A stretch of DNA of 6,253 nucleotides from Bacteroidales bacterium (GCA_007132825.1 SLNX01000067.1:1-6253); one strand, 5' to 3'. Positions 1 to 6,214 are shown, counted from the stretch's first letter. The notes: a model not told the origin generated them from the letters alone. Translations and numbers: made by a program.

Positions 1-95
1 AAGGCATTTTTTGAGTTGTAGCATTCATTCTTTTGATCACTCATGACGCTGATTGCATCTATTTGCGCACCATTATGTTTTACAGTTTTTTTTTG

Positions 96-103
96 TAACT
101 TTG
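96..103 (+). promoter_or_regulatory. Bacteroidota-type -7 box before the toxin-antitoxin module
   Basis: TAACTTTG matches the Bacteroidota consensus TAnnTTTG. It lies 27 nt before the antitoxin ATG, so transcription would start near position 110 and give a leader of about 20 nt. An AAAGG at 115-119 could serve as a weak ribosome binding site. No TTTG sits at the expected distance for a -33 box (the nearest, at 62-65, is 30 nt upstream), so only half of the promoter is well supported. Confidence 0.45.
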
Positions 104-130
104 TTTGTAATAATAAAGGCAGCATTAATA

Positions 131-331
131 ATGAAACAATTGACATTAAATATCAGTGATAATAAATATCATACATTTCTGGAGTTTATTAAAACACTGG
201 ATTATGTTGAGGTTCCTGAAGCCGATCCGGAATCATTAAGTGAACTGGATATTAGCCTTAAACAGGTTAAGATGATGCAGGAGGGTAAGATCGAAAAACA
301 AAACGTACAAGCTTTTATTGATGAACTATAG
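131..331 (+). CDS. Putative type II antitoxin, upstream partner of a RelE/ParE-like toxin
   Basis: This 66-residue acidic protein is probably the antitoxin that binds and neutralises the toxin encoded immediately downstream. I chose the ATG at 131 over an in-frame ATG at 53. The 131 start follows a -7 box and an AAAGG, whereas the extension from 53 is a hydrophobic stretch that would be read straight through that promoter. The N-terminus (residues 2-8, KQLTLNI) looks like a beta strand followed by a helix. The C-terminal part (about 40-66, with QEGKIEKQNV and IDEL) resembles the toxin-binding tail common in small antitoxins. I cannot assign a DNA-binding fold with confidence. The stop overlaps the toxin start by 11 nt, the usual arrangement for coupled antitoxin-toxin pairs. 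The gene is clearly more AT-rich than the housekeeping genes nearby, which fits mobile TA modules. The assignment rests mainly on size, context and general resemblance. Confidence 0.68.
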   Translation: MKQLTLNISDNKYHTFLEFIKTLDYVEVPEADPESLSELDISLKQVKMMQEGKIEKQNVQAFIDEL

Positions 332-656
332 AATTTACCCTACTCCTGAATTCAAAAGACTTTTCAAAAAGCTCCTCAAAAAATATCCGTCGCTCAAATC
401 AGATCTGCAATTGCTTGCTACAAAGCTTTCAGAAAACCCTAAAATGGGAATATCTCTGGGTTATGGGATTTACAAAATTCGTTTTGCAATCAGCTCGAAA
501 GATAAAGGAAAATCCAGTGGCGCAAGGATAATAATTTTTATTGCGCACAAAGAAAAGGAAGTCTATCTGCTTTATGTCTACGATAAAAACCAACTTGAAA
601 ACATCACTAAAGCGCAAGTCTTGAAAATACTACAAAAAACTGGGCTGATTGAGTAA
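321..656 (+). CDS. RelE/ParE-family toxin of a type II toxin-antitoxin module
   Basis: This 111-residue basic protein has the size and pattern of RelE/ParE-superfamily toxins. In the RelE branch these cleave mRNA on the ribosome; in the ParE branch they poison gyrase. Which activity applies here cannot be read from the sequence. An N-terminal beta strand (YRIYPTPEF, residues 3-11) is followed by two Lys/Leu-rich helices (about 11-38). The typical core comes next: GIYKIRFAI (49-57), KGKSSGARIIIF (62-73) and YLLYVYDK (82-89), ending in a helix. The K-x-K-S-x-G-A-R segment is characteristic of a RelE-like subgroup common in Bacteroidota and cyanobacteria. I chose the ATG at 321; a TTG one codon upstream is also possible. 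There is no Shine-Dalgarno sequence, and the start lies inside the end of the antitoxin gene, so translation is probably coupled to it. The stop is 2 nt from the stop of the convergent ychF gene. The reading frame looks intact, so the toxin is likely functional. Confidence 0.82.
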   Translation: MNYRIYPTPEFKRLFKKLLKKYPSLKSDLQLLATKLSENPKMGISLGYGIYKIRFAISSKDKGKSSGARIIIFIAHKEKEVYLLYVYDKNQLENITKAQVLKILQKTGLIE

Positions 657-658
657 AA

Positions 659-1744
659 CTACACATTAAACCGCACGTGAAAGATATCGCCGTCCTGAAC
701 GATATAATTTTTCCCCTCAATATTGAATTTGCCAGCCTGCTTACAGGCATGTTCCGAGCCAAGACTCAGGAAATCATCAACCTTCATCACTTCAGCACGA
801 ATGAAGCCACGCTCCATGTCGCTATGAATTACGCCGGCCGCCCTGGGAGCAGGAGTCCCCTCGGTGATCGTCCAGGCCCTGACCTCTTTCGGACCTTCTG
901 TAAAAAAGGTTTTCAGTTTTAACGTCTGGTATGCAGCCCGGATCAATTTGTTCACGGCTGGTTCTTCAATACCCATATCATTAAGAAACTCCTTCCGGTC
1001 CTCCTCCTCTTCCAGCTGTGCAATTTCCGATTCCGCCTCAGCGGCAACGATCAGCATTTCACGACCCTCCTCCTCAATAACAGGACGCACCATGTCGACA
1101 TATTTGTTTCCTTTAGCGGCTGAGGCCTCATCTACGTTACAAACATAGATTACAGGTTTTACAGTGAGGAGAAAACAGTCATCAATATATTTTTGGTCGA
1201 GCTCATGAATGCTGAATGAGCGTGCGGGAAGCCCCTCTTCAAAATGCTCGATCAAGCCGTCAAGCACTTCAACACCGCGCTTGGCATCCTTATCACCCAC
1301 AGCGGCAACCTTACTCAAGCGCTCCCGTTTCTTCTCAACAGTTTCCAGGTCCCTGGTAATCAGTTCCAGGTCAATGATCTCCTTGTCGCGCAATGGATTT
1401 ACAGAACCTTCAACATGTGGCACGGTATCGCTGTCGAAACACCTTAATACGTGAATGATGGCATCAGTTTGCCGGATATCGGCAAGGAACTGGTTGCCCC
1501 CTTTCATCGAACTGCCCCCTTTGGTCAGACCCGGAATGTCGATGATCTCCACAGTGGTGGGGGTTACCTTTGAAGGTTTAATGATGCTTGCCAGCGCTTC
1601 CAGCCTGGGGTCAGGTACATCGAACTGCCCAAGGTTGGTCCGGCCCGGTATTTGTCCGGAAATGCTTCTTCCGCGCGAAAGCGAATTGAACAATGTTGTC
1701 TTACCAGAACCGGCAATACCTACAATTCCACAATTTAATGCCAT
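659..1744 (-). CDS. ychF: YchF/OLA1-family ATPase with a variant P-loop
   Basis: This 361-residue protein is close to the usual length of about 363 for YchF, a cytosolic Obg-related P-loop NTPase that binds ribosomes and prefers ATP. Domain order is a G domain, a helical coiled-coil insert (about 125-190), the rest of the G domain, and a C-terminal TGS-like domain (about 280-361, ending DGDIFHVRFNV). The specificity loop is NVDE (203-206), the NxxE form that marks this ATP-preferring family. The DIPG G3 motif is at 69-72, and His110 in PHVEG matches the functional His114 of E. coli YchF. The P-loop is odd: GIAGSGKT (9-16) replaces the family's near-invariant GLPNVGKS. The following switch I segment (about 25-42) lacks the usual NFPFCTIEPN, and the switch II segment is altered and about one residue short. 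It may be a second YchF paralogue rather than the housekeeping copy. The ATG at 1744 is preceded by AAGGA four bases upstream. Confidence 0.93.
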   Translation of the reverse strand: MALNCGIVGIAGSGKTTLFNSLSRGRSISGQIPGRTNLGQFDVPDPRLEALASIIKPSKVTPTTVEIIDIPGLTKGGSSMKGGNQFLADIRQTDAIIHVLRCFDSDTVPHVEGSVNPLRDKEIIDLELITRDLETVEKKRERLSKVAAVGDKDAKRGVEVLDGLIEHFEEGLPARSFSIHELDQKYIDDCFLLTVKPVIYVCNVDEASAAKGNKYVDMVRPVIEEEGREMLIVAAEAESEIAQLEEEEDRKEFLNDMGIEEPAVNKLIRAAYQTLKLKTFFTEGPKEVRAWTITEGTPAPRAAGVIHSDMERGFIRAEVMKVDDFLSLGSEHACKQAGKFNIEGKNYIVQDGDIFHVRFNV

Positions 1745-1767
1745 AACATCCTTAATTTTTTCGCGTG

Positions 1768-1807
1768 CAAAGGTACAAAACTACTTCTTGTAATTCGTGG
1801 TTGCAAG
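1768..1807 (-). promoter_or_regulatory. Probable ychF promoter with two adjacent -7 boxes
   Basis: Read on the minus strand, TAGTTTTG (1783-1776) and TACCTTTG (1775-1768) both match TAnnTTTG and lie directly end to end. The first has a CTTG (1807-1804), a three-of-four match to the -33 TTTG box, at a 20-nt spacing. The second has no -33 match, but TACCTTTGCA is a very typical Bacteroidota -7 region. Either box would give a short leader of roughly 15-25 nt ahead of the ychF start at 1744. The AAGGA ribosome binding site is at 1753-1749. Confidence 0.6.
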
Positions 1808-1856
1808 TACAAAAATCCAATCATTAACAGCTGACGTTAATAATGTCCCAACTTTT

Positions 1857-1888
1857 TTTGCCCGAACAAACTGCTTGATGTATTTTTG
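1857..1888 (+). promoter_or_regulatory. rtcB promoter, complete Bacteroidota -33/-7 pair
   Basis: TTTG (1857-1860), a 20-nt spacer and TATTTTTG (1881-1888) make the best match in the window to the Bacteroidota primary sigma factor consensus TTTG-N19-21-TAnnTTTG. Transcription would begin near 1895, leaving a leader of about 50 nt before the rtcB ATG at 1948. No inverted repeat suggesting an operator was noticed in this short region. Confidence 0.7.
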
Positions 1889-1947
1889 TTGATTGGTTGT
1901 GAAATAGTAACAACTGGTTTTAAGTGTTAAGTAAAAATCATTTTATC

Positions 1948-3117
1948 ATGATAAAAGAGATAAAGACTGAGAAGTTGCCGATCAAGATGTGGCTGGATGA
2001 AGTGGAAAGTGGTGCGCTTGAACAGGCAAGGAATCTGGCGAATTACCCCTATGCAGTAAAGCACATTGCCCTGATGCCCGATTGCCACCAGGGGTTTGGC
2101 ATGCCGATCGGGGGTGTTATGGCTACACGCGAGGTGATTGTCCCCAATGCAGTGGGTGTGGACATCGGATGCGGCATGTGTGCCGTTCAGACCTCTCTGA
2201 CTGATATAGACAGACCCGATCTGTTGAAGATCCTTTCCGGGATCCGTTCCCGCATTCCTGTCGGTTTCAAACACCATAAGAGGCCTCAGGATCTTCGTCT
2301 TATGCCACCTGTTGAAGATGAACGCAACATGCCGGTGGTTGATCGTGAATATGACAGTGCCACACGCCAGGTCGGTACCCTGGGAGGTGGCAACCATTTT
2401 ATTGAGATACAGAAAGGTTCTGACGGAAATATCTGGGTGATGGTACACTCAGGGAGCAGAAACATTGGCAAGCAGGTGGCTGATTACTATAACAGGATGG
2501 CCATCAGGCTCAACGAAAAATGGAAAAGTCCTGTTCCGCGTGGCCATCAATTGGCCTACCTGCCGCTTGATAGCAAAGAAGGGCAACAATACATCCTTGA
2601 GATGAATTATTGTATCGATTTTGCCCTGGCAAGCCGCAAACTTATGATGGACCGTGCCCTGCAGGTGATCCGTTCATTTTTCCGCGATGAAGTCAATATG
2701 GCCCCGATGATCAATATAGCCCACAACTATGCCGCTTTCGAACAGCATTTCGGACAACAGGTGGTGGTCCATCGCAAAGGTGCTACAAAAGCTTCTGATG
2801 AAACCGTCGGGATTATTCCCGGTAGTCAGGGCGCCAAAAGCTACATCGTGAAGGGGAAGGGTAATAAAGACTCTTTCGAGAGCTGTTCCCACGGTGCGGG
2901 GCGAACCATGGGTCGAAAGGAGGCAATCCGGTCGCTTGACCTTGCTGCTGAAGTGAAGAAGCTAAACGACCAGGGAATCCTGCATGCCATCCGTGGCAGA
3001 CGTGACCTTGAAGAGGCTGCCAGTGCCTATAAAGACATCACGAAAGTGATGCAATACCAGGAGGATCTGGTAGATGTTCTCTGCGAACTAAGCCCACTGG
3101 CCGTCGTAAAAGGATAA
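1948..3117 (+). CDS. rtcB: RNA-splicing ligase RtcB (3'-phosphate/5'-OH RNA ligase)
   Basis: RtcB joins RNA ends carrying a 3'-phosphate (or 2',3'-cyclic phosphate) to a 5'-hydroxyl, using GTP and Mn2+ through a His-GMP intermediate; in bacteria it acts in RNA repair. Metal-site residues are present: Asp72 and Cys75 in DIGCGM, His150 in GGGNHF, His167 in VHSGSRN and His259 in NIAHN. The guanylylated histidine corresponds to His315 in SHGAGRTMGR, and the guanosine-contacting lysine is Lys388 in the terminal VVKG. At 389 residues it is slightly shorter than E. coli RtcB (about 408) and has no intein. I chose the ATG at 1948, where the conserved MIKEIKTEKLPIK begins; an in-frame GTG at 1924 would add eight unlikely residues. 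No strong Shine-Dalgarno is visible. There is no archease, RtcA or RtcR gene next to it. It has its own promoter upstream and no recognisable terminator downstream, so some read-through into hisS is possible. Confidence 0.96.
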   Translation: MIKEIKTEKLPIKMWLDEVESGALEQARNLANYPYAVKHIALMPDCHQGFGMPIGGVMATREVIVPNAVGVDIGCGMCAVQTSLTDIDRPDLLKILSGIRSRIPVGFKHHKRPQDLRLMPPVEDERNMPVVDREYDSATRQVGTLGGGNHFIEIQKGSDGNIWVMVHSGSRNIGKQVADYYNRMAIRLNEKWKSPVPRGHQLAYLPLDSKEGQQYILEMNYCIDFALASRKLMMDRALQVIRSFFRDEVNMAPMINIAHNYAAFEQHFGQQVVVHRKGATKASDETVGIIPGSQGAKSYIVKGKGNKDSFESCSHGAGRTMGRKEAIRSLDLAAEVKKLNDQGILHAIRGRRDLEEAASAYKDITKVMQYQEDLVDVLCELSPLAVVKG

Positions 3118-3145
3118 AAACTCAAAACGATTTCCCAAAACAATG

Positions 3146-3153
3146 TATTTTTG
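3146..3153 (+). promoter_or_regulatory. Possible -7 box for the hisS-hutH operon
   Basis: TATTTTTG fits TAnnTTTG and lies just after the rtcB stop, ending where the heptamer repeat begins. The expected -33 position (about 3122-3126) reads TCAAA, so there is no TTTG partner. If this box is used, transcription would start near 3160 and most of the repeat array would lie in the roughly 95-nt hisS leader. It is weaker than the rtcB promoter, and expression of hisS by read-through from rtcB is an alternative. Confidence 0.4.
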
Positions 3154-3201
3154 CTAAACTTTAAACCCTCAACGCTAAACGCTAAACGCTAAACGCTAAA
3201 C
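3153..3201 (+). repeat. Heptanucleotide tandem repeat, seven units of GCTAAAC type
   Basis: In 7-nt register the units are GCTAAAC, TTTAAAC, CCTCAAC, then four perfect copies of GCTAAAC (3174-3201). The first three units are degenerate but keep the AAC ending, so the array looks as if it has decayed at one end. It is non-coding and lies between rtcB and hisS. Heptamer arrays of this kind can change copy number by slipped-strand mispairing. A lone GCTAAAC at 2961-2967, inside rtcB, appears to be coincidence. Confidence 0.9.
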
Positions 3202-3255
3202 CATACACCCAATCGTTCGCTGTACCAAACAACTTTAATAAAAATAACGAAAAGT

Positions 3256-4635
3256 ATGTCAAAAGGAAAACCCGGAATACCCAAAGGCACCAGGGATTTT
3301 GATCCCTCTGAGGTGGCCAGGAGAGACCTTATATTTTATACGATAAGAAATGTTTATCAACTGCATGGCTTCAAGCCGATTGAAACACCTGCCATGGAGA
3401 ACCTCTCAACATTAATGGGGAAATATGGTGAGGAGGGGGATCGCCTGATATTTCGTATCCTGAACTCCGGAGATTTTCCCTCCAAGGTGACCGATGCTGA
3501 GTGGCAATCAAAGGATGCTGCAAAGTTATCTGCCCGCCTGTCAGAGAAGGCCTTGCGTTACGATCTTACCGTGCCTTTTGCCCGTTTTGTTGTTCAGCAT
3601 CAGCACAAAATCACATTTCCCTTTAAAAGATATCAGATTCAACCTGTCTGGCGTGCCGACAGACCCCAGAAAGGACGCTATCGCGAGTTTTTTCAATGCG
3701 ATGCGGACGTGATCGGCAGCGACTCCCTTGCCAATGAAGCGGAATTCATGCAGATCATTGATGAGGTATTTGAAGCACTCAACATACGGGTCCGTGTATT
3801 GCTCAACAACAGGAAAATACTTGTTGGACTGGCAGAATACATCGGCTTTCCCGATCAGATCACCGACATTACGACAGCCATTGATAAGCTGGATAAAATC
3901 GGCATGAACCAGGTGATTGAGGAGTTGCTTTCAAAAGGTTTGTCAAAGGAGGCAGTTGAAAAGCTGCAACCTGTTTTGATGATTTCCGGAAACAATGCTG
4001 AAAAACTGGCCCTTTTAAGGGATATCCTTAATTCATCTCCAGAAGGACTACAAGGGATTGCTGAAATGGAAACCCTTTTCGCCATTTCAGCCCAGACACC
4101 CCTAAACTGCGAGCTCGAGCTGGATCTTTGCCTGGCCCGCGGCCTGAATTATTACACCGGCACCATCATTGAGGTAAAGGCTACAGATGTGCCTATGGGT
4201 AGCATTTGCGGTGGTGGCCGTTATGATGACCTTACCGGTATTTTCGGATTAAAAGGGATGTCAGGCATCGGTATCTCTTTTGGTGCTGAACGGATTTACG
4301 ATGTGATGCTGGCATTGGGTCTTTTTCCTGAAGATGTTGATACCTACACGCAGCTACTTGCAATCAACTTTGGTGATGAAGAGCGTGACCACTGTCTCCC
4401 CTTGCTGAATAAATTGCGAAAAAAAGGAGTCCGCTGCGAGATGTATCCTGAAGCGTCAAAGATCAAAAAGCAGATGCAATATGCTGATAAGAACCGAATC
4501 CCCTTTGTGCTTATCGCCGGCGAGGAGGAGATACATAATGGCCTTTATTCATTAAAGGACATGAAAACGGGCAATCAGGAGAACCTGTCGGCTGAACAAC
4601 TTGAAAACTTTTTTATTGGATCCTCAAAATCATAA
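3256..4635 (+). CDS. hisS: Histidyl-tRNA synthetase (class II)
   Basis: HisRS attaches histidine to tRNA(His) using ATP and is essential in the cytosol. The 459-residue protein has the class II layout. It starts with KPGIPKGTRDF, and the motif 1 region is around HGFKPIETPAME (37-48). Motif 2 runs from QPVWRADRPQ to RYREFFQCDADVIG (129-154). The family-specific histidine-binding loop LARGLNYYTG (293-302) contains the catalytic arginine (Arg295), and a second histidine-site segment GGGRYDDLTG is at 319-328. Motif 3 is GISFGAERI (339-347). The anticodon-binding domain spans about 364-455. The histidine loop reads RGLNYY where E. coli has RGLDYY, which I believe is a clade feature rather than a defect. 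The ATG at 3256 fits the conserved N-terminus; there is no clear Shine-Dalgarno. The upstream spacer holds a heptamer repeat and a possible -7 box. The stop is followed after 2 nt by the hutH start, so the two genes are probably cotranscribed. Confidence 0.97.
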   Translation: MSKGKPGIPKGTRDFDPSEVARRDLIFYTIRNVYQLHGFKPIETPAMENLSTLMGKYGEEGDRLIFRILNSGDFPSKVTDAEWQSKDAAKLSARLSEKALRYDLTVPFARFVVQHQHKITFPFKRYQIQPVWRADRPQKGRYREFFQCDADVIGSDSLANEAEFMQIIDEVFEALNIRVRVLLNNRKILVGLAEYIGFPDQITDITTAIDKLDKIGMNQVIEELLSKGLSKEAVEKLQPVLMISGNNAEKLALLRDILNSSPEGLQGIAEMETLFAISAQTPLNCELELDLCLARGLNYYTGTIIEVKATDVPMGSICGGGRYDDLTGIFGLKGMSGIGISFGAERIYDVMLALGLFPEDVDTYTQLLAINFGDEERDHCLPLLNKLRKKGVRCEMYPEASKIKKQMQYADKNRIPFVLIAGEEEIHNGLYSLKDMKTGNQENLSAEQLENFFIGSSKS

Positions 4636-4637
4636 TT

Positions 4638-6149
4638 ATGCCTACCCATCATATTTCATCAAAAACAGTTCATTTAGAAGACCTGCATCATATCCTGGAT
4701 CGTGAAACAAGCCTTGTGCTGTCGGAAGACGCTCGTCAGCGAGTAATAAGGTGCCGAAAATACCTTGACGACCTCATTGCCAGACATGATGAACCCATTT
4801 ATGGGGTTACAACCGGTTTTGGCTCTCTTTGCAATCAGGATATCTCAAAGAATGACCTTGGTGCGCTGCAGCGCAACCTGGTGATGTCGCATGCCTGCGG
4901 AATGGGGGAGGAGGTACCCGAAGACATCATCAGGCTAATGCTTTTTCTCAAGGTGCAGTCGCTTGCATACGGATATTCAGCCATCCGGATTGAAACAATC
5001 GAACGGCTGATCGGTTTCTTCAATGAGGGTATTTATCCGGTGGTTTACAACCAGGGCTCCCTGGGTGCTTCCGGTGATCTGGCGCCTTTGGCCCATCTTT
5101 GTCTCCCACTACTTGGTTTGGGAGAGGTTACTTACCTTGGGAAAAGATATTCTGGTAAGGAGATCCTTGATTTAATGAACTGGAAACCCCTTGAGCTGAC
5201 CTCTAAAGAGGGACTTGCCTTACTGAACGGTACCCAGTTCATGGCTTCATATGCTGCTTACGTATTATTGCATGTAAAAAACTTGTCTGAATGGGCAGAC
5301 TTGACGAGTGCAATGTCACTTGAGGCTTTTATGGGACGTTTGGATCCGTTTTATGAAGGAGTACATCGCCTGCGGCATCATAAAGGTCAGATCGACACGG
5401 CAGCCCGGATCAGGGATATCTTGGAAGGAAGCGAGTTGCAGAATGAAAAACGTCGCCACGTGCAGGATCCGTATTCCCTCCGTTGCATCCCCCAGGTTCA
5501 TGGCGCAAGCAAGGATGCCATTGAGTATGTAACCGGCGTTATTGAAAGGGAGATCAATGCTGTAACAGACAACCCAACCTTTTTCCCTGATGATGACCGG
5601 ATCATTTCTGCCGGGAACTTTCACGGCCAACCACTTGCGCTGGCACTCGACTTTTTGGGTATTGCACTTTCAGAGCTGGCCAGTATCTCCGAGCGAAGAG
5701 TTTACAGGCTGATCTCCGGAAAGCAAAGACTCCCGTCGTTCCTTGTGGCAAATCCCGGACTGAATTCCGGATTCATGATCCCGCAATACACGGCAGCATC
5801 GATCGTTAGTCAGAATAAACACCTTGCCACACCGGCTTCGGTTGATACCATCGAATCGTCGCAGGGACAGGAAGACCACGTGAGCATGGGTGCAAATGCA
5901 GCTGTCAAAGCCCTGACTATAATGGAAAACCTTGAAAAGGTCCTGGCGATAGAGCTGATGACTGCCTGTCAGGCGATAGAGTTCCGTGATGCAACAAAAA
6001 CCTCTCCGGTCCTGGCAGCTCTTCTGAAAGCGTTCCGAAAGGAGATAGATTTTATCCAGGATGACAAGGTGATGTATCACGAAATGAACAAGTCACGAGA
6101 CTTTATTCACAACCATCAGCCAGGTGCGTTTTTAAACAATAAACAATAA
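4638..6149 (+). CDS. hutH: Histidine ammonia-lyase
   Basis: HutH removes ammonia from L-histidine to give trans-urocanate, the first step of histidine degradation. At 503 residues it matches the usual 500-510. The Ala144-Ser145-Gly146 triad in GSLGASGDLAPLAHL forms the MIO electrophilic cofactor. Other active-site elements are the catalytic Tyr55 in YGVTTGFG, Asn197 in LLNGTQ, QDPYSLRCIPQVHG (276-289), DNPT (311-314) and NFHG (327-330). Substrate choice is readable: Ser84-His85 in NLVMSHACG and Glu412 in QEDHVSMG are the histidine-type residues, whereas tyrosine or phenylalanine lyases differ at these places. A histidine lyase is therefore favoured over TAL/PAL. The start lies 2 nt after the hisS stop with no Shine-Dalgarno, suggesting translational coupling. 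No hutU, hutI or hutG/formiminotransferase gene is in the window, so the rest of the pathway must be elsewhere, or urocanate is the end product. The last codons (NNKQ-stop) lie in a heptamer repeat. Confidence 0.95.
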   Translation: MPTHHISSKTVHLEDLHHILDRETSLVLSEDARQRVIRCRKYLDDLIARHDEPIYGVTTGFGSLCNQDISKNDLGALQRNLVMSHACGMGEEVPEDIIRLMLFLKVQSLAYGYSAIRIETIERLIGFFNEGIYPVVYNQGSLGASGDLAPLAHLCLPLLGLGEVTYLGKRYSGKEILDLMNWKPLELTSKEGLALLNGTQFMASYAAYVLLHVKNLSEWADLTSAMSLEAFMGRLDPFYEGVHRLRHHKGQIDTAARIRDILEGSELQNEKRRHVQDPYSLRCIPQVHGASKDAIEYVTGVIEREINAVTDNPTFFPDDDRIISAGNFHGQPLALALDFLGIALSELASISERRVYRLISGKQRLPSFLVANPGLNSGFMIPQYTAASIVSQNKHLATPASVDTIESSQGQEDHVSMGANAAVKALTIMENLEKVLAIELMTACQAIEFRDATKTSPVLAALLKAFRKEIDFIQDDKVMYHEMNKSRDFIHNHQPGAFLNNKQ

Positions 6150-6155
6150 ACAAAT
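6134..6155 (+). repeat. Short AAACAAT heptamer repeat across the hutH stop codon
   Basis: Two perfect AAACAAT units (6134-6147) are followed by an AAACAAAT variant (6148-6155). The repeat supplies the last codons of hutH and its TAA at 6147-6149. The unit differs from the array upstream of hisS but has the same 7-nt period. With only about three units it may be chance in an A-rich stretch. Confidence 0.6.
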
Positions 6156-6175
6156 TATCCAATAGCCCATTAAAC

Positions 6176-6214
6176 AAAGAAAGGGCATCCAGCGGTCTGG
6201 ATGCCCTTTCTTTT
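6176..6214 (+). terminator. Strong intrinsic terminator, probably bidirectional
   Basis: A 17-bp perfect inverted repeat (6176-6192 paired with 6197-6213) encloses a CGGT tetraloop. The centre of the stem is GC-rich (GGGCATCCAG pairing with CTGGATGCCC) and its outer part is an A-rich/T-rich flank, so the transcript ends in UUUCUUUU. It begins 27 nt after the hutH stop and closes the hisS-hutH unit. On the minus strand the same element ends in TTTCTTTGTTTA and could also terminate a convergent gene. Confidence 0.93.

Noticed and set aside
1..28. Possible end of an upstream + gene (KAFFEL then TAG at 19-21), or a minus-strand start at 28 (MNATTQKMP).
   Set aside because: Both are under ten codons and mutually competing, with no promoter or terminator to support either one.
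53..130. N-terminal extension of the antitoxin from the ATG at 53, giving a hydrophobic leader that resembles a signal or membrane segment.
   Set aside because: It would be translated through the -7 box at 96-103 and is T-rich non-coding-like sequence; the ATG at 131 gives a protein with normal antitoxin size.
677..1793. Series of + strand open frames across the ychF gene.
   Set aside because: They are Ser/Arg/Pro-rich low-complexity translations typical of the antisense of a real gene.
1924..1947. GTG start for rtcB eight codons upstream.
   Set aside because: The family's conserved N-terminus begins at the ATG at 1948, and no ribosome binding site favours the GTG.
1927..2448. 173-codon open frame on the minus strand.
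   Set aside because: It lies almost wholly antisense to conserved rtcB sequence, its protein resembles nothing I recognise, and it has no promoter; it is a codon-usage shadow.
3153..3201. CRISPR array.
   Set aside because: The units are 7 nt and directly adjacent with no spacers, so this is a simple tandem repeat.
3118..3255. T-box, histidine leader-peptide attenuator or riboswitch ahead of hisS.
   Set aside because: There is no His-codon-rich short frame, no terminator/antiterminator pair and no T-box core sequence; only the heptamer repeat and a -7-like box are visible.
5670..6080. 136-codon and 104-codon (5316-5630) minus-strand open frames under hutH.
   Set aside because: They are fully antisense to conserved hutH active-site regions and show no independent coding signals.
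4638..6149. Tyrosine or phenylalanine ammonia-lyase instead of HutH.
   Set aside because: Ser84-His85 and Glu412 (in QEDHVSMG) are the histidine-type selectivity residues.
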